A stretch of 12,669 nucleotides of DNA from CALGFH01 sp036003705. GTDB taxonomy: Bacteria; Actinomycetota; CALGFH01. A program made the translations under genes and the position numbers. The notes under the pieces are model-generated. The model was not told the DNA's origin, made no database searches, and saw only the letters and a list, made by a program, of their open reading frames with translations. The stretch lies in contig DASYSE010000101.1 in the NCBI GenBank assembly GCA_036003705.1, positions 1 through 12,669 of the forward strand. Direction: 5' to 3'. Below, piece by piece: positions 1-6,309 of the stretch; position 1 is the stretch's first letter; every line of letters begins with the position of its first letter.

Positions 1-1
1 C

Positions 2-1561
2 CGCTACAAGGTCTACATCATCGACGAGGCCCACATGGTCACCACCCAGGGCTTCAACGCCATGCTCAAGGTGCTGGAGGAGCCGCCGGAGCACGTCCGG
101 TTCGTGTTCTGCACCACCGAGCCGCACAAGGTCATCGAGGCCATCCGGTCGCGCTGCCAGCGCCACGACTTCCGCCGCATCCGAACCGCCGCGCTGGTCC
201 AGGACTTCGCCAGGATCTGCGAGGCCGAAGGGGTGGACATCGAGCCGGCCGCCCTCGAGCTGGTGGCGAGAGCGGCCGACGGCTCCCACCGTGACGGGCT
301 CTCCCGGCTCGACCAGGTCCTGACCTTCGCCGGCCAGAAGGTGACCCTGGCAGACGTCGCCCAGGTCCTCGGCGCCCTGCCGGCCGAGCTCCGCTTCGAC
401 CTGGCCGAGGCGCTGGCCGCCCACCGGGTGGCCGACGTGCTGGCCTGTGTCGAGCGGGTGGTCGACGCCGGGCACGACCTGCACCAGTTCGCCCGCGAGG
501 CGCTCGAGCACCTGCGCGACCTGTACGTGCTGCGGGTCGCGCCCCAGTCGACCACCCTGGTCGACGTGACCGCCGAGACCAGGGAGCGGCTGGCCGCCCA
601 GGCCGAGCGTTTCGGCCCGGGCGAGCTCGGCCGCATGGTCCGCATCGTCGGCGAGCTGTACCTGGACCTGCGCACCGCCACCGACCAGCGCCTGGTCGTC
701 GAGGTCGGCCTGGCCAGGGCGGCCATGCCCGAGGCTTCGCTGGACGCCGAGGCCCTGCTGGCCCGGATCGAGCGCCTGGAACGCCGGCTCTCGATCACCG
801 GGGCCGAGAGCCAGGCTTCCGCGGCGCCAGCGCCTCCAGCGGCCGAGGCCACCACCAGGACGGTCCCCGGTCCGGCGAAGGCGACCCCCGCCACGGCCAA
901 GGCGGCCCCGGTGCCGCCCAGGCCGGAGGCCCCGGCCAGGGCGGTCCCGGCCAAGGCCAAGCCAGCGGCCAGGGCGGTCGAGGCCCCGGCCGAGGAGGAG
1001 GCCGGTTGGAAAGCCGAAGATGCGCCGGCACGGGTCCCGGTCGACCTCGACCTGGTGCGCCGGTCGTGGCCGCTGGTGCTCGAACGGGTGCAGGCGGCCA
1101 GCCGGGTCACAGCCAGCTTCCTGGGCCACGGCCGGCCGGTCGCCCTCGAAGGGCGCCAGCTGGTGGTCGAGCTGCCGCGGGACCGGCGGTTCGAGGCCGA
1201 GGCACTGGCCAAGGACGGCCGCAACCGGCAGGTCGACGGCGTGCTCGAGGCGATGCTGGGCGGCGGGCTGGAGATCAGGGTGGTGGTGGGCGAGCACACC
1301 GGCCCCGAGGAGCCAGAGCCGCCGCCACCGGACGCCGCCGACCCGGCGCCGGGCCAGGTGGTCGAGTTCGAGGTCGACCCGGCCAACGACGAGGGCCGCC
1401 CGCTGGACGCCGATGCCGACGCCCGCGCGGTGGCAGACTGGGCCGCCAAGGAGCTCGGCGGGAAGGTCATCGAGGAACGACCGAACGACGCGGCCGCCAG
1501 GGGCGCCGCCGGGTCGCGGGCCAAGGGTCGGTCCGGGGGCGGTCGCCGGGCCGGGTCCTAG
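2..1561 (+). CDS. dnaX: DNA polymerase III subunit gamma/tau, 5' end cut off by window
   Basis: This is the clamp-loader ATPase of the replisome, which opens the sliding clamp and couples polymerases. The window opens inside the AAA+ module, and 519 residues are visible. The first residues, RYKVYIIDEAH, are the Walker B motif. They are followed by the sensor 1 region (FVFCTTEPHKV), the SRC arginine-finger motif (AIRSRCQRHDF) and a sensor 2-like stretch (GSHRDGLSRLDQ). The clamp-loader collar follows. From about visible residue 270 to 350 there is an Ala/Pro/Lys-rich linker with short in-frame near-repeats. A tau-type C-terminal domain (about 350-430) and a basic Gly/Arg/Ser tail follow. The Walker A motif and zinc site lie upstream of the window. 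I saw no A-rich slippery site, so there is no sign of E. coli-style frameshifting to a short gamma form. It precedes ybaB and recR, the usual bacterial order. Confidence 0.95.
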   Translation, partial: RYKVYIIDEAHMVTTQGFNAMLKVLEEPPEHVRFVFCTTEPHKVIEAIRSRCQRHDFRRIRTAALVQDFARICEAEGVDIEPAALELVARAADGSHRDGLSRLDQVLTFAGQKVTLADVAQVLGALPAELRFDLAEALAAHRVADVLACVERVVDAGHDLHQFAREALEHLRDLYVLRVAPQSTTLVDVTAETRERLAAQAERFGPGELGRMVRIVGELYLDLRTATDQRLVVEVGLARAAMPEASLDAEALLARIERLERRLSITGAESQASAAPAPPAAEATTRTVPGPAKATPATAKAAPVPPRPEAPARAVPAKAKPAARAVEAPAEEEAGWKAEDAPARVPVDLDLVRRSWPLVLERVQAASRVTASFLGHGRPVALEGRQLVVELPRDRRFEAEALAKDGRNRQVDGVLEAMLGGGLEIRVVVGEHTGPEEPEPPPPDAADPAPGQVVEFEVDPANDEGRPLDADADARAVADWAAKELGGKVIEERPNDAAARGAAGSRAKGRSGGGRRAGS

Positions 1562-1592
1562 ATCCGGGAGCGAGAGAAAGGGGCGGATCGCA

Positions 1593-1928
1593 ATGAGCAT
1601 GCCGAGGGGCGGCTTCAACCCCAACCAGATGCTCAAGCAGCTGCAGAAGATGCAGCGCGAGATGGAGGACACCCAGGCCCAGCTGGCCGAGGAGGTCGTC
1701 GAGGGGACGGCCGGCGGCGGGGTGGTGACGGCCAGGGTGAAGGGCGACCAGACGGTGGAGTCGATCTCGATCGACCCGGACGCGCTTGACCCCGACGACG
1801 TCGAGATGCTCGGGGACCTGGTCACCGCCGCCGTCAACGAGGGCCTGCGCAAGGCCAAGGACCTGGCCGCCGAACGCCTGGGCGGCATCACCCAGGGTAT
1901 GGGGCTGCCGCCCGGCCTGGGGATCTGA
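1593..1928 (+). CDS. ybaB: YbaB/EbfC family nucleoid-associated protein
   Basis: A small DNA-binding protein (111 aa) of the YbaB/EbfC family, which forms homodimers and coats or bends DNA. The N-terminus has the typical Gly/Asn/Gln/Met-rich start (MLKQLQKMQREMED) leading into a long amphipathic helix of about residues 10-33. The family core follows (GTAGGGVVTARVKG, then SISIDPDALDPDDVEML), and then a second helix with AVNEGLRKAKDLAAERL. The tail ITQGMGLPPGLGI is also typical. The chosen ATG has AGAAAGGGG about 9 nt upstream; a second in-frame ATG lies two codons later. The same reading frame is open far upstream through dnaX, but that part is only a shadow. It sits 31 nt after dnaX and 4 nt before recR, so the three are probably one transcript. 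Confidence 0.93.
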   Translation: MSMPRGGFNPNQMLKQLQKMQREMEDTQAQLAEEVVEGTAGGGVVTARVKGDQTVESISIDPDALDPDDVEMLGDLVTAAVNEGLRKAKDLAAERLGGITQGMGLPPGLGI

Positions 1929-1932
1929 GTCG

Positions 1933-2532
1933 ATGTACGAAGGTCCCGTCCAGGACCTGATCGACGAGCTCGGGCGCCTGCCAGGGATCGGTCCCAAGAG
2001 CGCCCAGCGGCTGGCCTTCCACATCCTCAAGGTCGAACCGGCCGACGCCGAGCGCCTGGCCAGGGCCATCACCGAGGTCAAGGCCAGGGTCCATTTCTGC
2101 CGGGTCTGCTGGAACGTGGCCGAGGGCGACCTCTGCCGCATCTGCAGGGACTCCCGGCGCGACCCGAGCCTGGTCTGCGTGGTGGAGGAGCCCCGCGACC
2201 TGGTGGCGATCGAGCGGACCCAGGAGTTCCGCGGTCGCTACCACGTGCTCGGCGGGGCCATCAGCCCGATCGAGGGCGTCGGACCGGACGACCTCCGCAT
2301 CCGCGAGCTGCTGTCCCGCCTGGAACCGGACGCGATCCGCGAGGTCATCCTGGCCACCAACCCCAACATCGAGGGCGAGGCCACCGCCATGTACCTGGCC
2401 CGCCTGCTCACCCCGCTCGGCGTCCGGGTCACCCGCATCGCCAGCGGCCTCCCGGTCGGCGGCGACCTCGAGTACGCCGACGAGATCACCCTCGGCCGCG
2501 CCTTCGCCGGCCGCCGCGAGATGCCCGTCTAG
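1933..2532 (+). CDS. recR: Recombination mediator protein RecR
   Basis: RecR works with RecO (and RecF) to load RecA on single-stranded DNA gaps during recombinational repair. The 199-aa length is standard. The N-terminal helix-hairpin-helix is clear (LGRLPGIGPKSAQRLAFH, about residues 13-30). A four-cysteine zinc site follows (Cys56, Cys59, Cys68, Cys71: CRVC and CRIC). A Toprim domain begins at LVCVVEEPRD and includes YHVLGGAISPIEGVGP. The C-terminal Walker B-like region has TRIASGLPVGGDLEYAD. The ATG lies four bases after the ybaB stop with only a weak GGGGA upstream, so translation is probably coupled to ybaB. In mycobacteria and corynebacteria the murT/gatD pair follows recR; here lysC follows directly. 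Confidence 0.96.
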   Translation: MYEGPVQDLIDELGRLPGIGPKSAQRLAFHILKVEPADAERLARAITEVKARVHFCRVCWNVAEGDLCRICRDSRRDPSLVCVVEEPRDLVAIERTQEFRGRYHVLGGAISPIEGVGPDDLRIRELLSRLEPDAIREVILATNPNIEGEATAMYLARLLTPLGVRVTRIASGLPVGGDLEYADEITLGRAFAGRREMPV

Positions 2533-2594
2533 CGACCGCCGCGGTTCAGGTACCGGCGGCCGGCCTGTGGATGGGCAGCGGGGCGGCGGCGGGT

Positions 2595-2603
2595 TGGTAG
2601 GCT
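2595..2603 (+). promoter_or_regulatory. Putative extended -10 promoter element for lysC-asd
   Basis: The sequence TGGTAGGCT fits an extended -10 (TGn plus TAnnnT) 39 nt before the lysC ATG, in the 110-nt gap after recR. No convincing -35 is visible at the right distance. Very similar elements occur at 11898-11906 (TGCTAGGCT) and on the minus strand at 7546-7538 (TGATAGGGT), which supports function. Another feature of this gap is a 6-bp inverted repeat (CCGCCG/CGGCGG, 2536-2541 with 2554-2559) just after recR; it has no T-tract, so I do not call it a terminator. Confidence 0.4.
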
Positions 2604-2642
2604 GGTCCCGCCCGCCCAAGCCCACCCGTGCAAGGAACGCCG

Positions 2643-3914
2643 ATGCCCCTGGTCGTCCAGAAGTACGGCGGCACCTCGGTCGGGGACGCGTCCCGGATCC
2701 GGCGCGTCGCCGAGCGCGTGGTCGCCTCCCGCCTCGCCGGCAACGACGTCGTCGTCGTCGTGTCCGCCATGGGCGACAGCACCGACGACCTGATCGCCCT
2801 GGCCAGGCGGGTCTCGCCCGACCCGCCTCCGCGGGAGATGGACATGCTGCTCACCGCGGGCGAGCGCATCTCCATGTCGCTGCTGGCCATGGCCATCGCC
2901 GACCTGGGGGTGACGGCCAAGTCGTTCACCGGCTCACAGGCCGGCATCATCACCGACACCCTGCACGGCAAGGCGCGGATCCTCGACGTGCGCGCCGGGC
3001 GGATCAGCGACGCCCTGACCGAGGGCAATGTGGTGATCGTCGCCGGCTTCCAGGGCGTCTCGACCTCGAGGGACGTGACCACCCTTGGCCGGGGCGGCTC
3101 GGACACCACCGCGGTCGCCCTGGCCGCGGCGCTGGGGGCTGGCGTCTGCGAGATCTACACCGACGTGGACGGGGTCTACACCGCCGACCCGCGGGTCGTG
3201 CCGGCGGCCCGCAAGCTGCACGTGGTCTCGTATGAGGAGATGCTGGAGCTGTCGGCGTGCGGGGCCAAGGTGCTGATGCTGCGCTGCGTCGAGTACGCCC
3301 GCCGGACCGGCATGGTCCTGCACGTCCGCTCGAGCTTCACCGACGCGCCGGGGACCTGGGTACGCGAGGAGGACGAACGGATGGAGAAGGCGATCGTCTC
3401 CGGGGTGCCGCACGACACCTCGGAGGCCAAGGTGACCCTGGTCAGGGTGCCCGACAGGCCGGGCATCGCCGCCCGGGTGATGCGCGGCATCGCCGAGCAC
3501 GGGGTGAACGTGGACATGATCGTCCAGAACGTCTCCCATGGCGGCACCACCGACATCTCGTTCACCGTGCCCAAGGCCGATCTGACCGGGGCCATGGCGG
3601 TCCTGGAGCGGCTGCGGGACGAGATCGGCGCGGCCGAGGTGGTGGCCGACTCCGACATCGCCAAGGTGTCGCTGATCGGTGCCGGCATGAAGTCCAGCCC
3701 CGGGGTGGCGGCGGCCATGTTCGAGGCCCTGGCCAACGCCGGGGTCAACATCGAGATGATCTCGACCTCGACCATCCGCATCTCCTGCGTGATCCGCTCC
3801 AGCGACGTCGGCGTTGCCGTGCGGGCCATCCACGACCGCTTCCACCTGTCGGAAGAGGCCGAGTTCCGCCACGAACACCCCGACGGTACCGCCGAGCTGC
3901 CGGTGGTCCGCTGA
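2643..3914 (+). CDS. lysC: Aspartate kinase (alpha form, with regulatory ACT domains)
   Basis: Phosphorylates L-aspartate with ATP, the entry step to lysine, threonine, methionine and diaminopimelate. The 423-aa length is close to the 421 aa of Corynebacterium LysC. The kinase domain opens with VVQKYGGTSVGD (residues 4-15) and includes TLGRGGSDTTAVALAAALGA and YTDVDGVYTADPR. Two ACT domains follow from about residue 260, with QNVSHGGTTDISF and later KVSLIGAGMKSSPGV and MISTSTIRIS. At the spot where feedback-resistance mutations occur in Corynebacterium (Thr311 in TTDIT) this protein has Ser, a conservative change. I chose the ATG because AAGGA lies 6 nt upstream and the product then starts like its homologues; an in-frame GTG at 2628 has no better support. 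Its stop overlaps the asd start (TGATG). Confidence 0.96.
   Translation: MPLVVQKYGGTSVGDASRIRRVAERVVASRLAGNDVVVVVSAMGDSTDDLIALARRVSPDPPPREMDMLLTAGERISMSLLAMAIADLGVTAKSFTGSQAGIITDTLHGKARILDVRAGRISDALTEGNVVIVAGFQGVSTSRDVTTLGRGGSDTTAVALAAALGAGVCEIYTDVDGVYTADPRVVPAARKLHVVSYEEMLELSACGAKVLMLRCVEYARRTGMVLHVRSSFTDAPGTWVREEDERMEKAIVSGVPHDTSEAKVTLVRVPDRPGIAARVMRGIAEHGVNVDMIVQNVSHGGTTDISFTVPKADLTGAMAVLERLRDEIGAAEVVADSDIAKVSLIGAGMKSSPGVAAAMFEALANAGVNIEMISTSTIRISCVIRSSDVGVAVRAIHDRFHLSEEAEFRHEHPDGTAELPVVR
3381..3914 (+). CDS. Aspartate kinase beta subunit from internal in-frame start
   Basis: In corynebacteria, mycobacteria and Bacillus, an internal start in the aspartokinase gene yields a separate regulatory beta subunit that assembles with alpha as alpha2beta2. 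Here an in-frame ATG at alpha residue 247 begins MEKAIVSGVPHDTSEAKVTL, which matches the known position and wording of the Corynebacterium beta start (MEEAVLTGV...). A perfect AGGAGG (3367-3372) lies 8 nt upstream of this ATG, which would be a strange coincidence inside a coding region. The product would be 177 aa and consist of the two ACT domains, so it would bind lysine/threonine but not catalyse. The call rests on sequence plus family knowledge; a product has not been shown here. Confidence 0.65.
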   Translation: MEKAIVSGVPHDTSEAKVTLVRVPDRPGIAARVMRGIAEHGVNVDMIVQNVSHGGTTDISFTVPKADLTGAMAVLERLRDEIGAAEVVADSDIAKVSLIGAGMKSSPGVAAAMFEALANAGVNIEMISTSTIRISCVIRSSDVGVAVRAIHDRFHLSEEAEFRHEHPDGTAELPVVR

Positions 3915-4990
3915 TGGCCCGGGGAGGTCCCGGGCTCCCCACGGCGGTGATCGTGGGGGCGACCGGAGCGGTCGGGGAGGACCTGCGGCGGCTGGTGGCC
4001 GAGCGCGAGTTGCCGGTCGGCGAGGTCCGGCTGGTCGCCTCGGCCCGCTCGGCCGGGCGCCGGCTGGCCTTCCGGGGGGAGCAGGTCGAGGTCCGGCCGC
4101 TCGCCCCCGAGGCGTTCGATGGCGCCGACCTGGCGTTCTTCTCGGCCGGGGGTGGCGTATCGCGGGAGTGGGGGCCGGTGGCCGCCGAGCGCGGCGCGGT
4201 GGTGGTCGACAACTCGAGCGCCTGGCGCATGCACCCCCAGGTGCCCCTGGTCGACGCCGACGTCAACCCGGAGGACGCCGTCGGCCACCCGCTGGGGATC
4301 GTCGCCAACCCCAACTGCACCACCTTGGCCATGACCCCGGTGCTGGCCGTGCTCCGCGACCGGTTCGGGCTGGAGTCGATCACCCCGACCTCGTTCCAGG
4401 CCGCGGGCGGCTCCGGCCAGAAGGGCATGGACGAGCTGGTCGAGCAGGCGGCCAAGCTGGTGACGGACCGCGAGCTGCTCCGCCGCGGCGGCCGGCCCGC
4501 GGCACTGCCCGCCGGCCAGGTGTTCCCCCACCCGCTGGCCTTCAACGTCGTCCCCCAGTGCATGGGCTTCCAGGAGTCGGGCTACACCGTCGAGGAGCTG
4601 AAGCTGCGGGACGAGCCGCGCAAGATCCTGGGCCTGCCCGAGCTGGCCAGCCACCCGACCTGCGTGCGGGTTCCGGTGATGGTCGGCCACTCGCTGTCGG
4701 TGCGGGCCGTCTGCGAGCGGCCGGTCGACCAGGCCGTGTTCCGGGCCGGCTGCCAGGCCGCCAAGGGGGTGACCGTGCTGGACGACCCGGCGGCGGAGCT
4801 GTACCCGACGCCGCTGGAATGCGCCGGGACCGACGGGGTGTTCGTCGGCCGCATCCGTCCCGACCTGGCCGACCCCAGGGCGGTGCTGTTCTGGTCGGTG
4901 GCCGACAACCTGCGCAAGGGCGCCGCCCTGAACGCCGTCCAGATCGCCGAGGTGCTGCTGCGGGAATCGGTGGGCCAACGAGGCAGTTGA
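3914..4990 (+). CDS. asd: Aspartate-semialdehyde dehydrogenase
   Basis: Reduces aspartyl-4-phosphate to aspartate-4-semialdehyde with NADPH, the step after aspartate kinase. The product is 358 aa, normal for the family. The NADP-binding loop is GATGAVGEDL near the N-terminus. FFSAGGGVS and VDNSSAWRM are standard. The catalytic cysteine is Cys135 in ANPNCTT. SFQAAGGSGQKGMDEL follows, and the active-site histidine is His259 in VPVMVGHSLSV. The C-terminus has FWSVADNLRKGAALNAVQIA, which places it in the usual bacterial type. Its ATG overlaps the lysC stop by one base (TGATG) and has no strong SD, so it should be translationally coupled to lysC. The frame is open upstream through lysC, but that stretch is a shadow. 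Confidence 0.96.
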   Translation: MARGGPGLPTAVIVGATGAVGEDLRRLVAERELPVGEVRLVASARSAGRRLAFRGEQVEVRPLAPEAFDGADLAFFSAGGGVSREWGPVAAERGAVVVDNSSAWRMHPQVPLVDADVNPEDAVGHPLGIVANPNCTTLAMTPVLAVLRDRFGLESITPTSFQAAGGSGQKGMDELVEQAAKLVTDRELLRRGGRPAALPAGQVFPHPLAFNVVPQCMGFQESGYTVEELKLRDEPRKILGLPELASHPTCVRVPVMVGHSLSVRAVCERPVDQAVFRAGCQAAKGVTVLDDPAAELYPTPLECAGTDGVFVGRIRPDLADPRAVLFWSVADNLRKGAALNAVQIAEVLLRESVGQRGS

Positions 4991-5118
4991 GGGTCTGGCC
5001 TCTCGCCGGCGGTCGCGTCGCCGTTGCCAAGCGCCTCGGGCTGGCCCTGTTCCACCCGCCGGCCGCCGTGGTCATGGCCGCCGTGGTCCGCCAGCGGCTG
5101 GGCCCGCGGGCTCAGTAG
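4987..5118 (+). CDS. Possible 43-aa hydrophobic small ORF after asd
   Basis: A short frame begins with TTG in a TTGA overlap with the asd stop and runs to a TAG just inside the convergent acetyltransferase gene. Almost every codon ends in G or C (about 39 of 43), as in real genes here, and a GAGG lies 3 nt upstream. The product has a basic N-terminal part and a hydrophobic middle (LGLALFHPPAAVVMAAVV), so it could be a single membrane helix. It contains a 15-nt tandem duplication encoding AAVVM/AAVVR. I recognise no family. GC-biased DNA gives such frames by chance, so this is a weak call. Confidence 0.25.
   Translation: MRVWPLAGGRVAVAKRLGLALFHPPAAVVMAAVVRQRLGPRAQ
5061..5088 (+). repeat. Tandem 13-nt direct repeat with 15-nt period
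   Basis: GGCCGCCGTGGTC occurs at 5061-5073 and again at 5076-5088, separated by AT. The 15-nt period keeps any reading frame. It looks like a local duplication in the space between convergent genes. Confidence 0.8.
5098..5115. terminator. Weak bidirectional terminator candidate between convergent genes
   Basis: CTGGGC (5098-5103) and GCTCAG (5110-5115) form a 6-bp inverted repeat, with one G-T pair, around the self-complementary core CCGCGG. It lies where asd transcription meets the minus-strand acetyltransferase and includes that gene's stop codon. There is no T-tract on either side, so intrinsic termination is only a possibility. Confidence 0.25.
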
Positions 5119-6242
5119 AACTCGGCCGTCCAGGGCCTCGGGCTGGCGAAGGCGGCCCGGAGCAGGTCGAGGGCGTCCGGGCCGAACCCGGTCAGCAGGC
5201 CGGCCCTGACCAGGTCGTCGGGCCCGGCGAAGCCGGTGAACAGGGGGGCAAGCCCGCGGATGTCAGCGGTCGCGGCAGGGGTCGAGGGAGCGGCCGGTTC
5301 GACCCGGCCCTGCCCGCCCGCGATCCCGAGCCGCCAGCTGCCGGTGTTCCCCGGGCAGAGCGGGTCGTCGACCCGGAAGTCGACCTGGCCGGTCACGCCG
5401 GTCGGCCATGGGCGGAGCTGGAAGGCGGCGACCAGGTCGACCACGCGCAGCATCCAGTGCCAGCGGTCGGCCAGCCTGGCGAAGCGGTCGCGCAGGGCGA
5501 ACAAGGCCGCCGGGTCGGGGTCGGGCCCGCTCCACGACAGCATCCCGTTCATGGAGGCGTAGCCGGCGAACAGCGCGAACAGGGCTGCGTCGGCGCCCGG
5601 CAGGCAGCCCCAGTCGGCGATCTCCACGCGGGTCTGGAAGGGTGCCGGGTCCGGCCTGAACTCGAGGTTGGCCACGGCCCAGCCGGCCGGTCCCTCCGGG
5701 CCGTCGAGCACGAAGGCGGCCGTGGTCTTGTCCTTGCTGCGCCGGGCCAGCTGCCGCCAGAACCGCTCGCCGCGGTCGAGGGCGCCGTGGCGGGAGGGGG
5801 CGACCAGCCGGTAGACGGCGGCCAGTTCGGACGGGTCGTCGAGGGACACCGGCCTGGCCCGGTACGGGATGGTGCGCTTGGGCAGGTGCTCGGCGCTCGC
5901 CTCGTACATGGTCCAGCTCCCGGCGAGCTCGAAGCCGGCCCCGCGGTAGAACGCGAAGGTGCTCGGCGTCAGCGTGGCCAACGGCACGCCGTCGGAGTGC
6001 AGCTCCGCCAGCAGGCCTGCCATCAGCCGGCCGCCGTGCCCGGCCCCGCGGTGCTGCGGCGGGGTGGCCAGCTGCAGCACCTGCGCCGACGGCACGGCCC
6101 GGCCCAGCCACCACTGGGCCTGCCGGTCCAGGCGGAGCAGGCTGGTGATCTCGCCATCGATCTCCAGCACCCTGAACTCCTCGGGGCTGGTCCGCTCCAT
6201 GTACTCGTCGACCTTCGCCCCGACCATCAGCCCGAGCACCAT
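5112..6242 (-). CDS. Eis-like GNAT N-acetyltransferase, downstream paralogue (5' end uncertain)
   Basis: A member of the Eis family (GNAT, central GNAT-like and C-terminal sterol-carrier-like folds), which moves acetyl from acetyl-CoA to amines such as aminoglycosides; the natural substrate is unknown. The acetyl-CoA loop is PPQHRGAGHGG. The Tyr in FYRGAGFELAGSW matches the general acid of Eis. The protein ends PWTAEFY, and in Eis the C-terminal aromatic carboxylate is the catalytic base. The first canonical start (6242) gives 376 aa, but the frame stays open upstream and encodes GYRRIDASEHEAIARL, which is the missing first strand and helix of the fold and aligns with the neighbouring paralogue. 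No ATG, GTG or TTG lies there. An ATT at 6317-6315 with GGAG 8 nt upstream would give 401 aa. The gene would then overlap the end of its upstream paralogue and be cotranscribed with it. Confidence 0.85.
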   Translation of the reverse strand: MVLGLMVGAKVDEYMERTSPEEFRVLEIDGEITSLLRLDRQAQWWLGRAVPSAQVLQLATPPQHRGAGHGGRLMAGLLAELHSDGVPLATLTPSTFAFYRGAGFELAGSWTMYEASAEHLPKRTIPYRARPVSLDDPSELAAVYRLVAPSRHGALDRGERFWRQLARRSKDKTTAAFVLDGPEGPAGWAVANLEFRPDPAPFQTRVEIADWGCLPGADAALFALFAGYASMNGMLSWSGPDPDPAALFALRDRFARLADRWHWMLRVVDLVAAFQLRPWPTGVTGQVDFRVDDPLCPGNTGSWRLGIAGGQGRVEPAAPSTPAATADIRGLAPLFTGFAGPDDLVRAGLLTGFGPDALDLLRAAFASPRPWTAEFY

Positions 6243-6309
6243 CAGCCGCGCGATCGCCTCGTGCTCTGAGGCGTCGATCCGGCGGTATCCCGTCCCGGCT
6301 GGGCCGTTG

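Noticed and set aside
840..1010. GC-rich near-repeats in dnaX as a repeat array or mobile element
   Set aside because: They stay in frame and encode the Ala/Pro/Lys linker normal for tau proteins.
13..1524. Long minus-strand open frame (about 500 codons) opposite dnaX
   Set aside because: It is Ser/Ala/Arg-rich low-complexity sequence antisense to a certain gene; high GC suppresses stops on the opposite strand.
2628..2642. GTG start for lysC five codons earlier
   Set aside because: The AAGGA ribosome site lies between this GTG and the ATG at 2643, and homologues begin at the latter.
2533..2642. Possible lysine riboswitch or leader before lysC
   Set aside because: Only 110 bases are available and no conserved riboswitch helices are visible; the likely transcript leader is about 30 nt.
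3176..4978. Long minus-strand open frame opposite lysC and asd
   Set aside because: Composition is His/Gly/Arg-rich shadow sequence; both plus-strand genes show full family motifs.
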